From contig JBGUUQ010000025.1 of assembly GCA_045133615.1 (NCBI GenBank), positions 1 to 64,000 of the forward strand: DNA of 64,000 nt, read 5' to 3'. The translations under genes and the position numbers were made by a program. Numbering within the stretch: the first letter of the stretch is position 1; each line of letters opens with the position of its first letter. The stretch comes from M3 sp045133615 (GTDB taxonomy: Bacteria > Bacteroidota > Bacteroidia > Bacteroidales > Muribaculaceae). Positions 17,986 to 25,842 of the stretch are shown in pieces. The notes below the pieces were generated by a model, which saw nothing but the letters and a program-made list of their open reading frames with translations, was not told the origin of the DNA and ran no database searches.

Positions 17986-18393
17986 ACGAAAAGTTATCTC
18001 CCGAATCAGTCATTGCGCTGACTAACTATCGCCTTGATAGAGCAAAATCTACTCTTGCTGAAGTCAATACACTAAAAGAACTCGGTTTACTACAGCACAG
18101 CAATAAATAGATTATACTATGCCTGTTACTACGCAGCGTCAGCGCTGCTTGTGACACATCAATTTACGCCAAACACACATGCCGGAGTAAAACAATTGTT
18201 AGGATTGCATTTTGTCACTACCGGTAAGATTTCTCGCGAATTGGGGCGCTATTATACTATCTTATTCGAAAGAAGGCATAGCAGTGACTACGATGATTTT
18301 ATATTTACAGACCTTGAAGAAATCAATGATTTATACCCTAAAGCTGCCGAATTTATTTCTACTATAGAATCTATTATACACCCACGCACTTAA
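17982..18393 (+). pseudogene. HEPN-domain protein, frameshifted
   Basis: The first frame (17982-18110, 42 codons) reads MNEKLSPESVIALTNYRLDR and then stops early. Sequence downstream is in the +1 frame and continues the same domain: skipping one T of the TTT at 18086-18088 gives GYYSTAINRLYYACYYAASALL and runs on to the stop at 18391-18393. The restored product of about 136 residues matches the PF05168-type HEPN layout (R-x-x-Y-Y-A). One extra T explains the break. A sequencing error, slipped-strand variation or true decay are all possible. The ATGA overlap with the MNT gene marks it as the original partner. Confidence 0.8.
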
Positions 18394-18449
18394 ACCCAAC
18401 CAAACATTTCAATTGCCAAGCTCTTAGGGAAAAGACATCAGAAGACAAA

Positions 18450-18480
18450 TTGCTATCCCACGATTTTTAACTACCTTTGC
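18450..18480 (+). promoter_or_regulatory. Upstream promoter in the 18.4-18.76 kb intergenic region
   Basis: TTG at 18450-18452, 19 bases, TACCTTTGC at 18472-18480. No gene starts within 250 bases, so it probably feeds the structured RNA or a long leader. Confidence 0.6.
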
Positions 18481-18546
18481 ATCCGTTGCAACCACCTCTC
18501 TTAACGAAATAATAAGCAACTGCCCACAAAATAATCGATATGGACG

Positions 18547-18577
18547 TTGCATTGTAAAAAAATTTAGTTACATTTGC
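18547..18577 (+). promoter_or_regulatory. Promoter of the structured RNA
   Basis: TTG at 18547-18549, 19 bases, TACATTTGC at 18569-18577. It points straight into the folded segment beginning at about 18584. Confidence 0.65.
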
Positions 18578-18583
18578 AACTGA

Positions 18584-18701
18584 CATATCATCTAACACGA
18601 AAAGTGTTTAACTTACTCTTTGCTAGTGAACCTAGGAAATTCATCTAAGCCCATTCCTAGGGTCTACTAACTAAAATAAGTTAGCGGACTCACACTTTTT
18701 T
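18584..18701 (+). ncRNA. Candidate 6S-like structured small RNA
   Basis: No open frame is present. Nested complementary arms form a long rod: a closing stem 18600-18607 with 18692-18699 (AAAAGTGT/ACACTTTT), an inner stem 18609-18615 with 18677-18683 (TAACTTA/TAAGTTA), and an apical stem 18631-18638 with 18654-18661 (CCTAGGAA/TTCCTAGG). The large internal bulge has a competing small hairpin on the 3' side (18668-18672 with 18679-18683). This rod with an open bubble resembles 6S RNA, which binds RNA polymerase and releases it by templated pRNA synthesis. A T-run at 18696-18701 could end it. The Bacteroidales 6S identity is inference from architecture; a covariance search would decide. Confidence 0.45.
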
Positions 18702-18760
18702 GTACCCTAACCCAAACCTCGCCGAGCCCGGAGGAACATAAAAAACACAGCGCAAGATAT

Positions 18761-20149
18761 ATGACGACTAACAAACCAGGAATCGTATTAAACCGAATGT
18801 ATGTAGGCACTTATCTTAACACCAATCTTGGACACGAAGTCATAAATATGTACACTACCGATGATGACAAACATTATCTATATTTGAATGCCACCGGTGA
18901 TTTTGACAAAAAGCACAGCAAAAAAGTAGGATATATGCTCCTCACCAAGTATGTAGAACCCAATTGCATCGAAGTACTTGGTATGGCAACCGGTCTCAAC
19001 GACATTTTCAACCCGACAACAGATAAAGGGAACAAATCCTTAGTGGAGAAAAACGATACAATACAGGATTCACAAAAAGAAATAGTTGAAAACACTACAT
19101 ATGGTGGAGTTACATTATACGACATTTTTAATGACTCAGAACGTCAAAACGTATATGTAACTTACGAAGCAGAAGAAGTATATATACCTGTAAAAGAGAA
19201 ACACATATTCCTACGTTTCATTGCAGATTGTGAATCAACTGCCATAAAAGAAGAAGGCAATTCGATTACATTTTACATAAAAGGATATAATCAGGCTAAA
19301 ACTTCACTGAAACAATACTTTTATCCCGATGGTGATAACCCCGAAAGTGGCTATAATACACTACTTAGCAAACTCATTAAAATCGATAAATATTGGCAAC
19401 AATTAGATAACAAAGGTAACGTAGATCTAAATTACAAACCCCGCGAAGAATCCCTTTTCGACATTTGTTGCATCCAAAACAGCGAGAATGACTTCTCAAA
19501 TGCACTCGCCTATTTTATGAAAAAATATCCGGAGTTATGGTGTTCCTATTTCAATTCTCATATCAATTCTCATAGGAAAATATAACTCAACCCCAACTTT
19601 GCGGTGAAGCGCGAAGTTTCGGCAAAAATTGAAAATAAGAATCACAAAGACTATGAAAAATCCGGTGGTCGAATTGACCTGATGATAACAGATTCCATGA
19701 CAACAATCATCATCGAAAACAAAATAAAGTCAGATATAAATGGAATTCAAACCAAACCGGCGACAAATACCAATGAAGAATCTAATACAGAGGACAATCA
19801 ATTGCAACGTTACTTTTACTTCTCGGAATGGTTAAAAGAGAAGAAAACCTCAGACAAAAATAAAAATATAGAAGTACACTTGTTTATATTAGCTCCGAAT
19901 TACAACATTCCGGAGATCCCTTACAACAACGAGAACAAATCTGAAAAACTCCCATACGAAGTAATAACATATAGTGACCTATATAATTTCTTAGAACAAA
20001 ATAAGTCTCAGATTGAAAAAGACGCAAATTTCATTGCATTCTTTGAGGCGATGAAACGCCATACCCACAAAAATGTAAACGATTATTTATACGACGAGAT
20101 GCAGGAGAAATTCTATCGTCGCATATATATGAAAAGAAATAAAGTATAA
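18761..20149 (+). pseudogene. PD-(D/E)XK nuclease-family gene interrupted by an in-frame stop
   Basis: One continuous frame of 463 codons is broken by TAA at 19583-19585. The first part (274 residues, 18761-19585) ends with SLFDICCIQNSENDFSNAL, which holds the expected first acidic residue of the nuclease core. The second part, in the same frame, contains GRIDLMI (Asp) and IIIENKIKSD (E-x-K), completing a PD-(D/E)XK site. The stop therefore splits the catalytic core. A GTG at 19604 could restart translation, but that piece alone would lack the first acid. The N-terminal 230 residues match nothing I can name. A 12-bp tandem duplication lies just before the stop. Full-length relatives look like uncharacterised Bacteroidetes nucleases, perhaps defensive. 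Confidence 0.7.
19551..19574 (+). repeat. 12-bp tandem duplication
   Basis: TCAATTCTCATA occurs twice head to tail, adding Asn-Ser-His-Ile in frame nine bases before the premature stop. It looks like a recent slippage event. Confidence 0.9.
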
Positions 20150-20162
20150 TGCCGAAATACAT

Positions 20163-20208
20163 AAAATAAAGCCATGATTTTTTCTTTTTCATGGCTTTAT
20201 TTTTCAAT
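20163..20208 (+). terminator. Terminator of the nuclease-family gene
   Basis: A 15-bp perfect stem (20163-20177 with 20189-20203) followed by a short T-run; it can work in both directions. Confidence 0.8.
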
Positions 20209-20313
20209 TAAATTCACAGCATATCGTTTGTTTTCAAAAAAAATGTATCTTTCGACTAAATTTTTATTGGAGTTTTGATATATAAATATAGTATAACCTA
20301 AAATATTAAAATT

Positions 20314-20838
20314 ATGAGCCTATTAGATGACGAAGACGTATTGGTTAATGACAATTTTCCATTGTATTTTCAGCGTTTTTGCGAAAGAGTAGTCGAACCG
20401 TTTTACACCCATATCAGAAATATGCGCTACTACTACTCCCATGCTGTTGCATGTTGCGCAGTTCCTCCCGAGAATATGGAGCGGTTTGCCAATGAATTAA
20501 AAAAGGAATACGGTGCACTTACTATCGACTGCACATGTTTGTCGGAAGAAGTTCTAAATAAAAAATTATTGGGAATGAGATCTTCTGTTCTATTGCTATA
20601 TAATATCTTCGAGCTACCCAGGAATATATACACAATTCTCGTTGATCGCGTAATGCGAATTGCTTTCCGACATGATCTTCTCATCATTATAGCAGACATT
20701 TGCGAAGAGGAAAAGAAATTTTCACCAGGCGACATTGTAATCAGACTTGACGAAATAGCCCCATGTATTTTCATCAGTCCTTATTCCAACGACAAATGTA
20801 TCTATTATGGCAATATCTCAAACCCCAATGACATCTAA
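20314..20838 (+). CDS. Hypothetical protein, first gene of an LRR cassette
   Basis: A 174-residue soluble protein beginning MSLLDDEDVLVNDNFPLYF. I do not recognise the family. It has several Cys residues (CERV, VACCAV, DCTCL, DICEE), a central hydrophobic stretch SSVLLLYNIFELP that could be a buried beta-strand and loop, and the acidic segment IVIRLDEIAP. No signal peptide or membrane helix is seen. Base composition is AT-rich compared with the flanking housekeeping genes. The LRR gene starts three bases after its stop, so they are probably translated from one message; a good promoter was not found in the AT-rich 160 bases upstream. Confidence 0.55.
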   Translation: MSLLDDEDVLVNDNFPLYFQRFCERVVEPFYTHIRNMRYYYSHAVACCAVPPENMERFANELKKEYGALTIDCTCLSEEVLNKKLLGMRSSVLLLYNIFELPRNIYTILVDRVMRIAFRHDLLIIIADICEEEKKFSPGDIVIRLDEIAPCIFISPYSNDKCIYYGNISNPNDI

Positions 20839-20841
20839 TCA

Positions 20842-21927
20842 ATGGTGGAAACCAACAACAGCACCAATGCATTTACCGAAATTACATACGACAAAGAGGC
20901 AAAATCAATAGTTATTCCAATAGGAGTAACCGAGATTAAAGATTTTGAGTTTTCCGGTTTTTCAGTCCTTGAAAGCATAACAATTCCTAATACAGTAACT
21001 AAAATATGGGATTACGCGTTTAAAGACTGTCGTTCTCTTAAAAACGTCATAATACCGGAATCGGTAGATACTATCGGTGAATTTGCCTTCTCTGGTTGTA
21101 AATCGCTAAAAAATATTATAATACCGGAGTCGATAACGATCATCAGAGAGTCTACGTTCTATATGTGTGAATCTCTTGAAAGTATCACAATACCAAAGTC
21201 GGTAAAGGTTATTGAGAGTATGGTGTTTATCGGATGCCAAGCACTTCAACGCATTTGTGTTGATTCTGATAATCAATATTATTGTTCCATTGATGGAGTG
21301 TTATTTTCAAAAGATCGCACTTCCATCATATTATTCCCCAAAAAACATCCTCAAGTTCATTATCAAATACCATTTTTTGTTAATAAAATTGAGGATGGAG
21401 CGTTCTCATTCAGCAACCAAAAAAATATTGTAATACCAAATTCCGTCACTTATATCGGTTTTGATGCATTCTATCATTGTGAATCTATACAAAGTATTAC
21501 AATTCCTGATACAGTCTCGGAAATTAAGATTGGCACATTCCGTGGTTGTACGTCTCTAAAAGAGATTGTAATACCCAATTCTGTCACCAAAATCAAACGA
21601 AATGCATTCTATGGATGCAAGTCTCTGCAAAACATCATTATTCCGAAATCAGTAAAAGAAATCGAAAAATCTGTTTTCATAGGGTGTACTTCTCTACATA
21701 GTATTCACATGCTACACAAGAAGCCTCCTAAAAAATTGGTAATTCAAACCTTCGATGACTTCATCTTTGAGAACTGCACCCTATACGTTCCGGGAAATGC
21801 ACAAAAGAAATATCGTAATCATCCGGTATTCGGCAAGTTCCGGTATATCGAAATCGAATCGAAATTGAACCGAAATATCCTCAAAAAATCATGGCTCTGC
21901 ATCTTAAAATTTTTACGATCGAAATAG
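20842..21927 (+). CDS. Cytoplasmic BspA-type leucine-rich repeat protein
   Basis: A 361-residue protein made of about eleven LRR_5 (BspA, Treponema pallidum type) repeats with the pattern ITIPNTVTKIWDYAF-x(2)-C-x-SL. The repeats span about residues 20-305. There is no signal peptide, sorting tail or lipobox, unlike the many surface-exposed BspA proteins of gut bacteria, so it probably acts inside the cell as a binding scaffold. A break with DSDNQYYCSIDGVLFSKD near residues 145-165 is the usual BspA inter-repeat insert. It sits between two unrecognised small genes and overlaps the next by 37 bases, so the three form one cassette. Confidence 0.85.
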   Translation: MVETNNSTNAFTEITYDKEAKSIVIPIGVTEIKDFEFSGFSVLESITIPNTVTKIWDYAFKDCRSLKNVIIPESVDTIGEFAFSGCKSLKNIIIPESITIIRESTFYMCESLESITIPKSVKVIESMVFIGCQALQRICVDSDNQYYCSIDGVLFSKDRTSIILFPKKHPQVHYQIPFFVNKIEDGAFSFSNQKNIVIPNSVTYIGFDAFYHCESIQSITIPDTVSEIKIGTFRGCTSLKEIVIPNSVTKIKRNAFYGCKSLQNIIIPKSVKEIEKSVFIGCTSLHSIHMLHKKPPKKLVIQTFDDFIFENCTLYVPGNAQKKYRNHPVFGKFRYIEIESKLNRNILKKSWLCILKFLRSK

Positions 21928-22406
21928 AATTCGTTCCAACCAATTCCAATGGGACTGAGGACTATTCTTGTTTTAGAGGGCTATCTGACTCATGTATGAA
22001 TATTGAAATAGAGGACAAATATCTCGACAAAACGACTCTCGATACTCTACACAAAAAAGCAATAAGTCAAGAGGCGATGACAAAAACTATAACGCTGAGC
22101 AACGATGTTGCGAGAATTAGAAACTACAAAAACGAGGTTAGCTATTGCTGGCAAATCAATAGCGATGACTTTGACCCCGACAAACTTGAATTTATCAAAA
22201 CAAACTATCTGTTCAGTTTTAGAGGGGAACCATTCGATACCAAAAAGCCACTAATTACCGGCATAAAATACGATGGCAATGAATGTACAAGAATCGGATG
22301 GACGAGAAAAATAACGAGGGATGGAAGAACTATGAAAATAACGGCATCCAAGAGTCAGAAAGGAGGAATCTATGACACGGACGATGATGAAGCGGTAGTC
22401 CTCTGA
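21891..22406 (+). CDS. Hypothetical protein, third gene of the LRR cassette
   Basis: A 171-residue soluble protein starting MALHLKIFTIEIEFVPTNSNG, overlapping the LRR gene by 37 bases in another frame. I do not recognise it. It looks like an alpha/beta fold with an early hydrophobic strand, a central basic and aromatic region (EVSYCWQINSDDF) and a charged tail KGGIYDTDDDEAVVL. There is no export signal. The overlap implies coupled translation and a shared role with the two genes before it. A shadow of the LRR gene is unlikely, because 134 codons lie beyond the overlap without any competing frame of similar length. Confidence 0.5.
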   Translation: MALHLKIFTIEIEFVPTNSNGTEDYSCFRGLSDSCMNIEIEDKYLDKTTLDTLHKKAISQEAMTKTITLSNDVARIRNYKNEVSYCWQINSDDFDPDKLEFIKTNYLFSFRGEPFDTKKPLITGIKYDGNECTRIGWTRKITRDGRTMKITASKSQKGGIYDTDDDEAVVL

Positions 22407-22499
22407 TTTCTGGTATAGTTTCCGCTCTATTATCAACCTCATTCGCGAGTGACGCGTTTCATGGAACTAACATTTGTGGCTATATACAAACGACAATAA

Positions 22500-22521
22500 G
22501 CTCTGCCGGATTCGGCAGAGC
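22500..22521. terminator. Hairpin between the LRR cassette and ribBA
   Basis: A 9-bp stem (22500-22508 with 22513-22521) with a four-base loop between convergent genes. There is no strong T-run on either side; a second small hairpin (22534-22550, TGACGC/GCGTCA) lies next to it. Confidence 0.45.
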
Positions 22522-22567
22522 CTATGTTTATGGTGACGCTTTGCGCGTCAGTTGAAACTGCTTTGGT

Positions 22568-23779
22568 TTACACTTGGCCGAGTGTGTGTCCCATGCGCTC
22601 TTTCTTAGTGTGCATGTAGAAGCGATTGTATTCATTCGGTTCGATTTCGATAGGGATATTTTCCACTACCGTCAACCCATAGCCTTCCAAACCGATGCGT
22701 TTCACCGGATTGTTGGTCATCAATCGCATTTTGGTCACTCCGAGGTGATGCAAAATTTGAGCGCCAACACCATAGTCACGCTCATCGGCTTGATGACCGA
22801 GACATATATTGGCATCCACGGTGTCCATACCATTCTCTTGGAGTTTGTAGGCCTTCATCTTCTCCATCAGCCCGATACCGCGTCCCTCTTGATTAAGGTA
22901 GACCACTACTCCTTTACCCTCACGCTCAATCATGCGAAGAGCCTTATGGAGTTGCTCGCCGCAATCGCATCGCATAGAGCCGAATATATCGCCTGTAGCA
23001 CATGATGAGTGTACTCTTACCAATACCTCATCATCAGGATTGATTTCTCCCTTTATGATAGCTATATGTTCCAACCCGTTGCTCTTCTGGCGGAACGGAA
23101 CGAGACGGAAATGACCGTATTCGGTAGGCATATCCACCTCAACGCCTTGCTCTACGAGAGATTCCTGCTTCAAGCGATAGGCAATGAGGTCGCTGATCGA
23201 CACAAGCTTCATGCCCCATTCGTCGGCACGACGACGCAATTCCGGCAAGCGAGCCATCGAACCGTCATCGCTCATGATTTCCATCAATGCCGCTGCGGGA
23301 TGTAAGCCTGCGAGACGCGCGAGATCGACCGCAGCCTCCGTATGCCCTGAGCGACGGAGCACCCCTTTATCCTGAGCATAAAGCGGATTGATGTGTCCGG
23401 GGCGACCGAATGTTTCCGGCTTCGATTCCGGGTCGGCAAGCGCACGAATCGTTGCACAGCGGTCTTGAATCGACACACCCGTAGAGCATCCTTCGAGTTT
23501 ATCGACAGTCACCGTAAAGGGAGTACCAAGCATCGACGTATTGTTTTGCACCTGATAGTCAAGTTCAAGCTCCTTGCAACGCGAAATCGTAATCGGTACG
23601 CAGAGTACACCGCGAGCATTTTTGAGCATGAAATTCACTTGCTCCGGAGTGATTTTTTCGGCAGCGACAATGATATCGCCCTCGTTTTCGCGATCTTCGT
23701 CATCGACCACTATCACCATTTTGCCCTCGCGGAAGTCGGCAATCGCCTCTTCTATCGTATTCAGCTTTATTTGTTCCAT
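22568..23779 (-). CDS. ribBA: Bifunctional riboflavin enzyme RibBA
   Basis: A 403-residue fusion. The N-terminal half is 3,4-dihydroxy-2-butanone-4-phosphate synthase, with VVDDEDRENEGDI and GRPGHINPLYA. The C-terminal half is GTP cyclohydrolase II, with the zinc ligands in CATGDIFGSMRCDCGEQL and the GRGIGLMEKMKAYKLQ loop. Together they perform the two committed steps of riboflavin synthesis from ribulose-5-phosphate and GTP. It starts 17 bases after the permease gene and is the downstream member of that operon. No FMN riboswitch is visible in front of it. Confidence 0.95.
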   Translation of the reverse strand: MEQIKLNTIEEAIADFREGKMVIVVDDEDRENEGDIIVAAEKITPEQVNFMLKNARGVLCVPITISRCKELELDYQVQNNTSMLGTPFTVTVDKLEGCSTGVSIQDRCATIRALADPESKPETFGRPGHINPLYAQDKGVLRRSGHTEAAVDLARLAGLHPAAALMEIMSDDGSMARLPELRRRADEWGMKLVSISDLIAYRLKQESLVEQGVEVDMPTEYGHFRLVPFRQKSNGLEHIAIIKGEINPDDEVLVRVHSSCATGDIFGSMRCDCGEQLHKALRMIEREGKGVVVYLNQEGRGIGLMEKMKAYKLQENGMDTVDANICLGHQADERDYGVGAQILHHLGVTKMRLMTNNPVKRIGLEGYGLTVVENIPIEIEPNEYNRFYMHTKKERMGHTLGQV

Positions 23780-23796
23780 ATAGTTGTATCTCTTTA

Positions 23797-25719
23797 TTAG
23801 CTTAACGTGTTTTTGTTCAATAATGTTGTGATTTCATCAGCCACACTGCAAATTAAGCGTATTTCATCCTTAAATTTACGCTGACTGCGCGTACCTGCCA
23901 GATATAGCGGAAGTCCTATCGGGAATAGCACCGCCACAAGATAGCCCAACCATCCGTAGTTGGTGGGATGATACAGCCAAAGACTTCTCAAAATCGGCAT
24001 ATCCATCAACTTGATTATCACCATTTTGTCGCGTGAATTTGCCAAATAATCTACTGTATGTTCGAGTTCCGACGACAATCCGTGTATCTCACGACGATTA
24101 TAACCGTTGCGCCAGTAGTCTATGTAATTCTGTGTTTTGGCATATCGCTGCAAGAATGCATTGCAGCGCCCTTTCAACGCAGCAAGTTTCTCATGAGCCG
24201 TTGCCAAGTCCACTTCATCCATTATCACCTCTTTCACATTGAGATGACGAGTCTCATTCTTTCCTATCAGCTTGCGGAAGAAATTAACATAAGCATCACG
24301 ATTAAACACAGCCGAGTCGTTCACTGCTTTGTAGGTAAAGAAAATACCTAACGGCAACAACACCGCCGAACTCAACCACATTCCTTGCCATACCTCCACT
24401 CTACCCTCTCGCGCCATCTTATAGCCCGTGTTGTCGATGATATAATAGAAAATAAATAAGAACACCGATATTACGAGAGGCATACCGAGTCCGCCTTTTC
24501 GTATGATGGCACCAAGCGGAGCACCGATAAAGAAGAAGATGATGCAGGCAAACGACAGTGTAAACTTTTTCATCAATTCTATGGCATGGCGTCGCAAAGT
24601 CTTACGATCATCCTTCATCGAATAGCTTTTATACTCGAAGTCTTGTCGATGTCGTTTTGCCTTAGCCAAAGCCTGCTGCTTATAGCTCTTGGCATATCCG
24701 GCGCTCGCTCCGGCAAATATAGAATCGACATTGAGCGGATGCTCAAGCACAACCGGAGCATTCAATTCAGCCGTTTGCTTTCCATCCTTATATTTATACA
24801 ATTTGTAGGAGACACCGAAATACGACGTTTCTTTCAGAACTTTACCATACACGGCGCCTATCGAGTCAACTCTCAGATTCACCGAATCGATTGTAGCCTG
24901 AAGTTCCTCGATATTTTTACCCACGTATTGATTTCGCATCGCACCGTCATCCATTCGATTGAAGTTTGCGTCAAACGCCAACATTATCTCCTTGCTATCG
25001 AACGATTCACGTCGATACGGCACATTCTTTTTGGCTGAAGCACCTGCCTGCTCTTTAAGATTCTCGAACGATTCCCCCTGCCACAGTTGCAAAAACAAGT
25101 GGGTCTTATCCTCGGTAAAACTCATTTTACCGGAATCGGCAAGTATGATATTCGCATTATCGAAACCTTTCGACACATCGTATATCATCATTCCATACAT
25201 CACACCGGTGTCACGGTCTTTCTCCTTCACATAAAGATTATAACCCGGTATCTGGTCGTAAAACACCCCTTCGGGAATGTCAAGTTCCGGCGAAGTCTGA
25301 CGTATCGAATACAGCAGCGTCCACATCTTTGTCTGGGCAATCGGCAGCACATTGTTTTGGAAGAAAAATGCCCCCACAGCCACAAACACCATCAGCACAA
25401 TAAGAGGACGCATCACTCGCAGCAGCGACACTCCCGACGCTTTCATCGCCGTAAGTTCAAACCGCTCGCCAAGGTTGCCGAATGTCATCAATGAAGCAAG
25501 AAGTATAGCCAACGGCAAAGCCATCGGCACCATCGTCAATGCCGCATAGAAAAACAGCTCGGCAATCACGGTCACTTCCAAACCCTTTCCTACGAGTTCA
25601 TCTACATATCTCCATAGGAACTGCATCAAGATGATGAAAAGACATATAAAAAACGTCATCAAAAACAGAGGCAGAAAACTCTGTAGCATGAACGTATATA
25701 GTCGCTTAATCTTCAACAT
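23797..25719 (-). CDS. LptF/LptG-family lipopolysaccharide export permease
   Basis: A 640-residue YjgP/YjgQ-family protein. Three membrane helices lie in the first 120 residues (MLKIKRLYTFMLQSFLPLF, then WRYVDELVGKGLE and a MTFGNLGERFELTAMKASG coupling region), a periplasmic beta-jellyroll follows in the middle, and three more helices come near 415-500. Such proteins pair with LptB to extract LPS from the inner membrane. A C-terminal extension of about 130 residues with another membrane segment is an addition seen in Bacteroidetes homologues. The open frame runs to 25776, but the Met at 25719 is the conserved start. It is co-transcribed with ribBA. Confidence 0.9.
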   Translation of the reverse strand: MLKIKRLYTFMLQSFLPLFLMTFFICLFIILMQFLWRYVDELVGKGLEVTVIAELFFYAALTMVPMALPLAILLASLMTFGNLGERFELTAMKASGVSLLRVMRPLIVLMVFVAVGAFFFQNNVLPIAQTKMWTLLYSIRQTSPELDIPEGVFYDQIPGYNLYVKEKDRDTGVMYGMMIYDVSKGFDNANIILADSGKMSFTEDKTHLFLQLWQGESFENLKEQAGASAKKNVPYRRESFDSKEIMLAFDANFNRMDDGAMRNQYVGKNIEELQATIDSVNLRVDSIGAVYGKVLKETSYFGVSYKLYKYKDGKQTAELNAPVVLEHPLNVDSIFAGASAGYAKSYKQQALAKAKRHRQDFEYKSYSMKDDRKTLRRHAIELMKKFTLSFACIIFFFIGAPLGAIIRKGGLGMPLVISVFLFIFYYIIDNTGYKMAREGRVEVWQGMWLSSAVLLPLGIFFTYKAVNDSAVFNRDAYVNFFRKLIGKNETRHLNVKEVIMDEVDLATAHEKLAALKGRCNAFLQRYAKTQNYIDYWRNGYNRREIHGLSSELEHTVDYLANSRDKMVIIKLMDMPILRSLWLYHPTNYGWLGYLVAVLFPIGLPLYLAGTRSQRKFKDEIRLICSVADEITTLLNKNTLS

Positions 25720-25746
25720 CTTTTCTGTGGATAATTTTAATCGCCC

Positions 25747-25755
25747 GCAAAGATA
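25747..25755 (-). promoter_or_regulatory. -7 element of the permease-ribBA operon
   Basis: Minus-strand TATCTTTGC, 28 bases before the ATG at 25719. No clear -33 box is seen. Confidence 0.6.
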
Positions 25756-25788
25756 CGAAATTCCATCCACATTCACGCTACCTCATCG

Positions 25789-25820
25789 TTGGAAATCTCG
25801 GTATTTTGAACTAAGTTTGC
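25789..25820 (+). promoter_or_regulatory. Promoter of sdaA
   Basis: TTG at 25789-25791, 20 bases, TAAGTTTGC at 25812-25820, 22 bases before the start codon. It is divergent from the permease promoter. Confidence 0.65.
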
Positions 25821-25842
25821 ATTACCAAATCACCTGCTAAAC

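Noticed and set aside
18480..18546. A tRNA or further RNA gene between the two promoters
   Set aside because: No cloverleaf, CCA end or stable hairpin could be drawn in this stretch.
20900..21760. Repeated DNA pattern of about 69 bases
   Set aside because: The periodicity is explained by the LRR repeats of the protein; it is not a CRISPR array or a DNA satellite.
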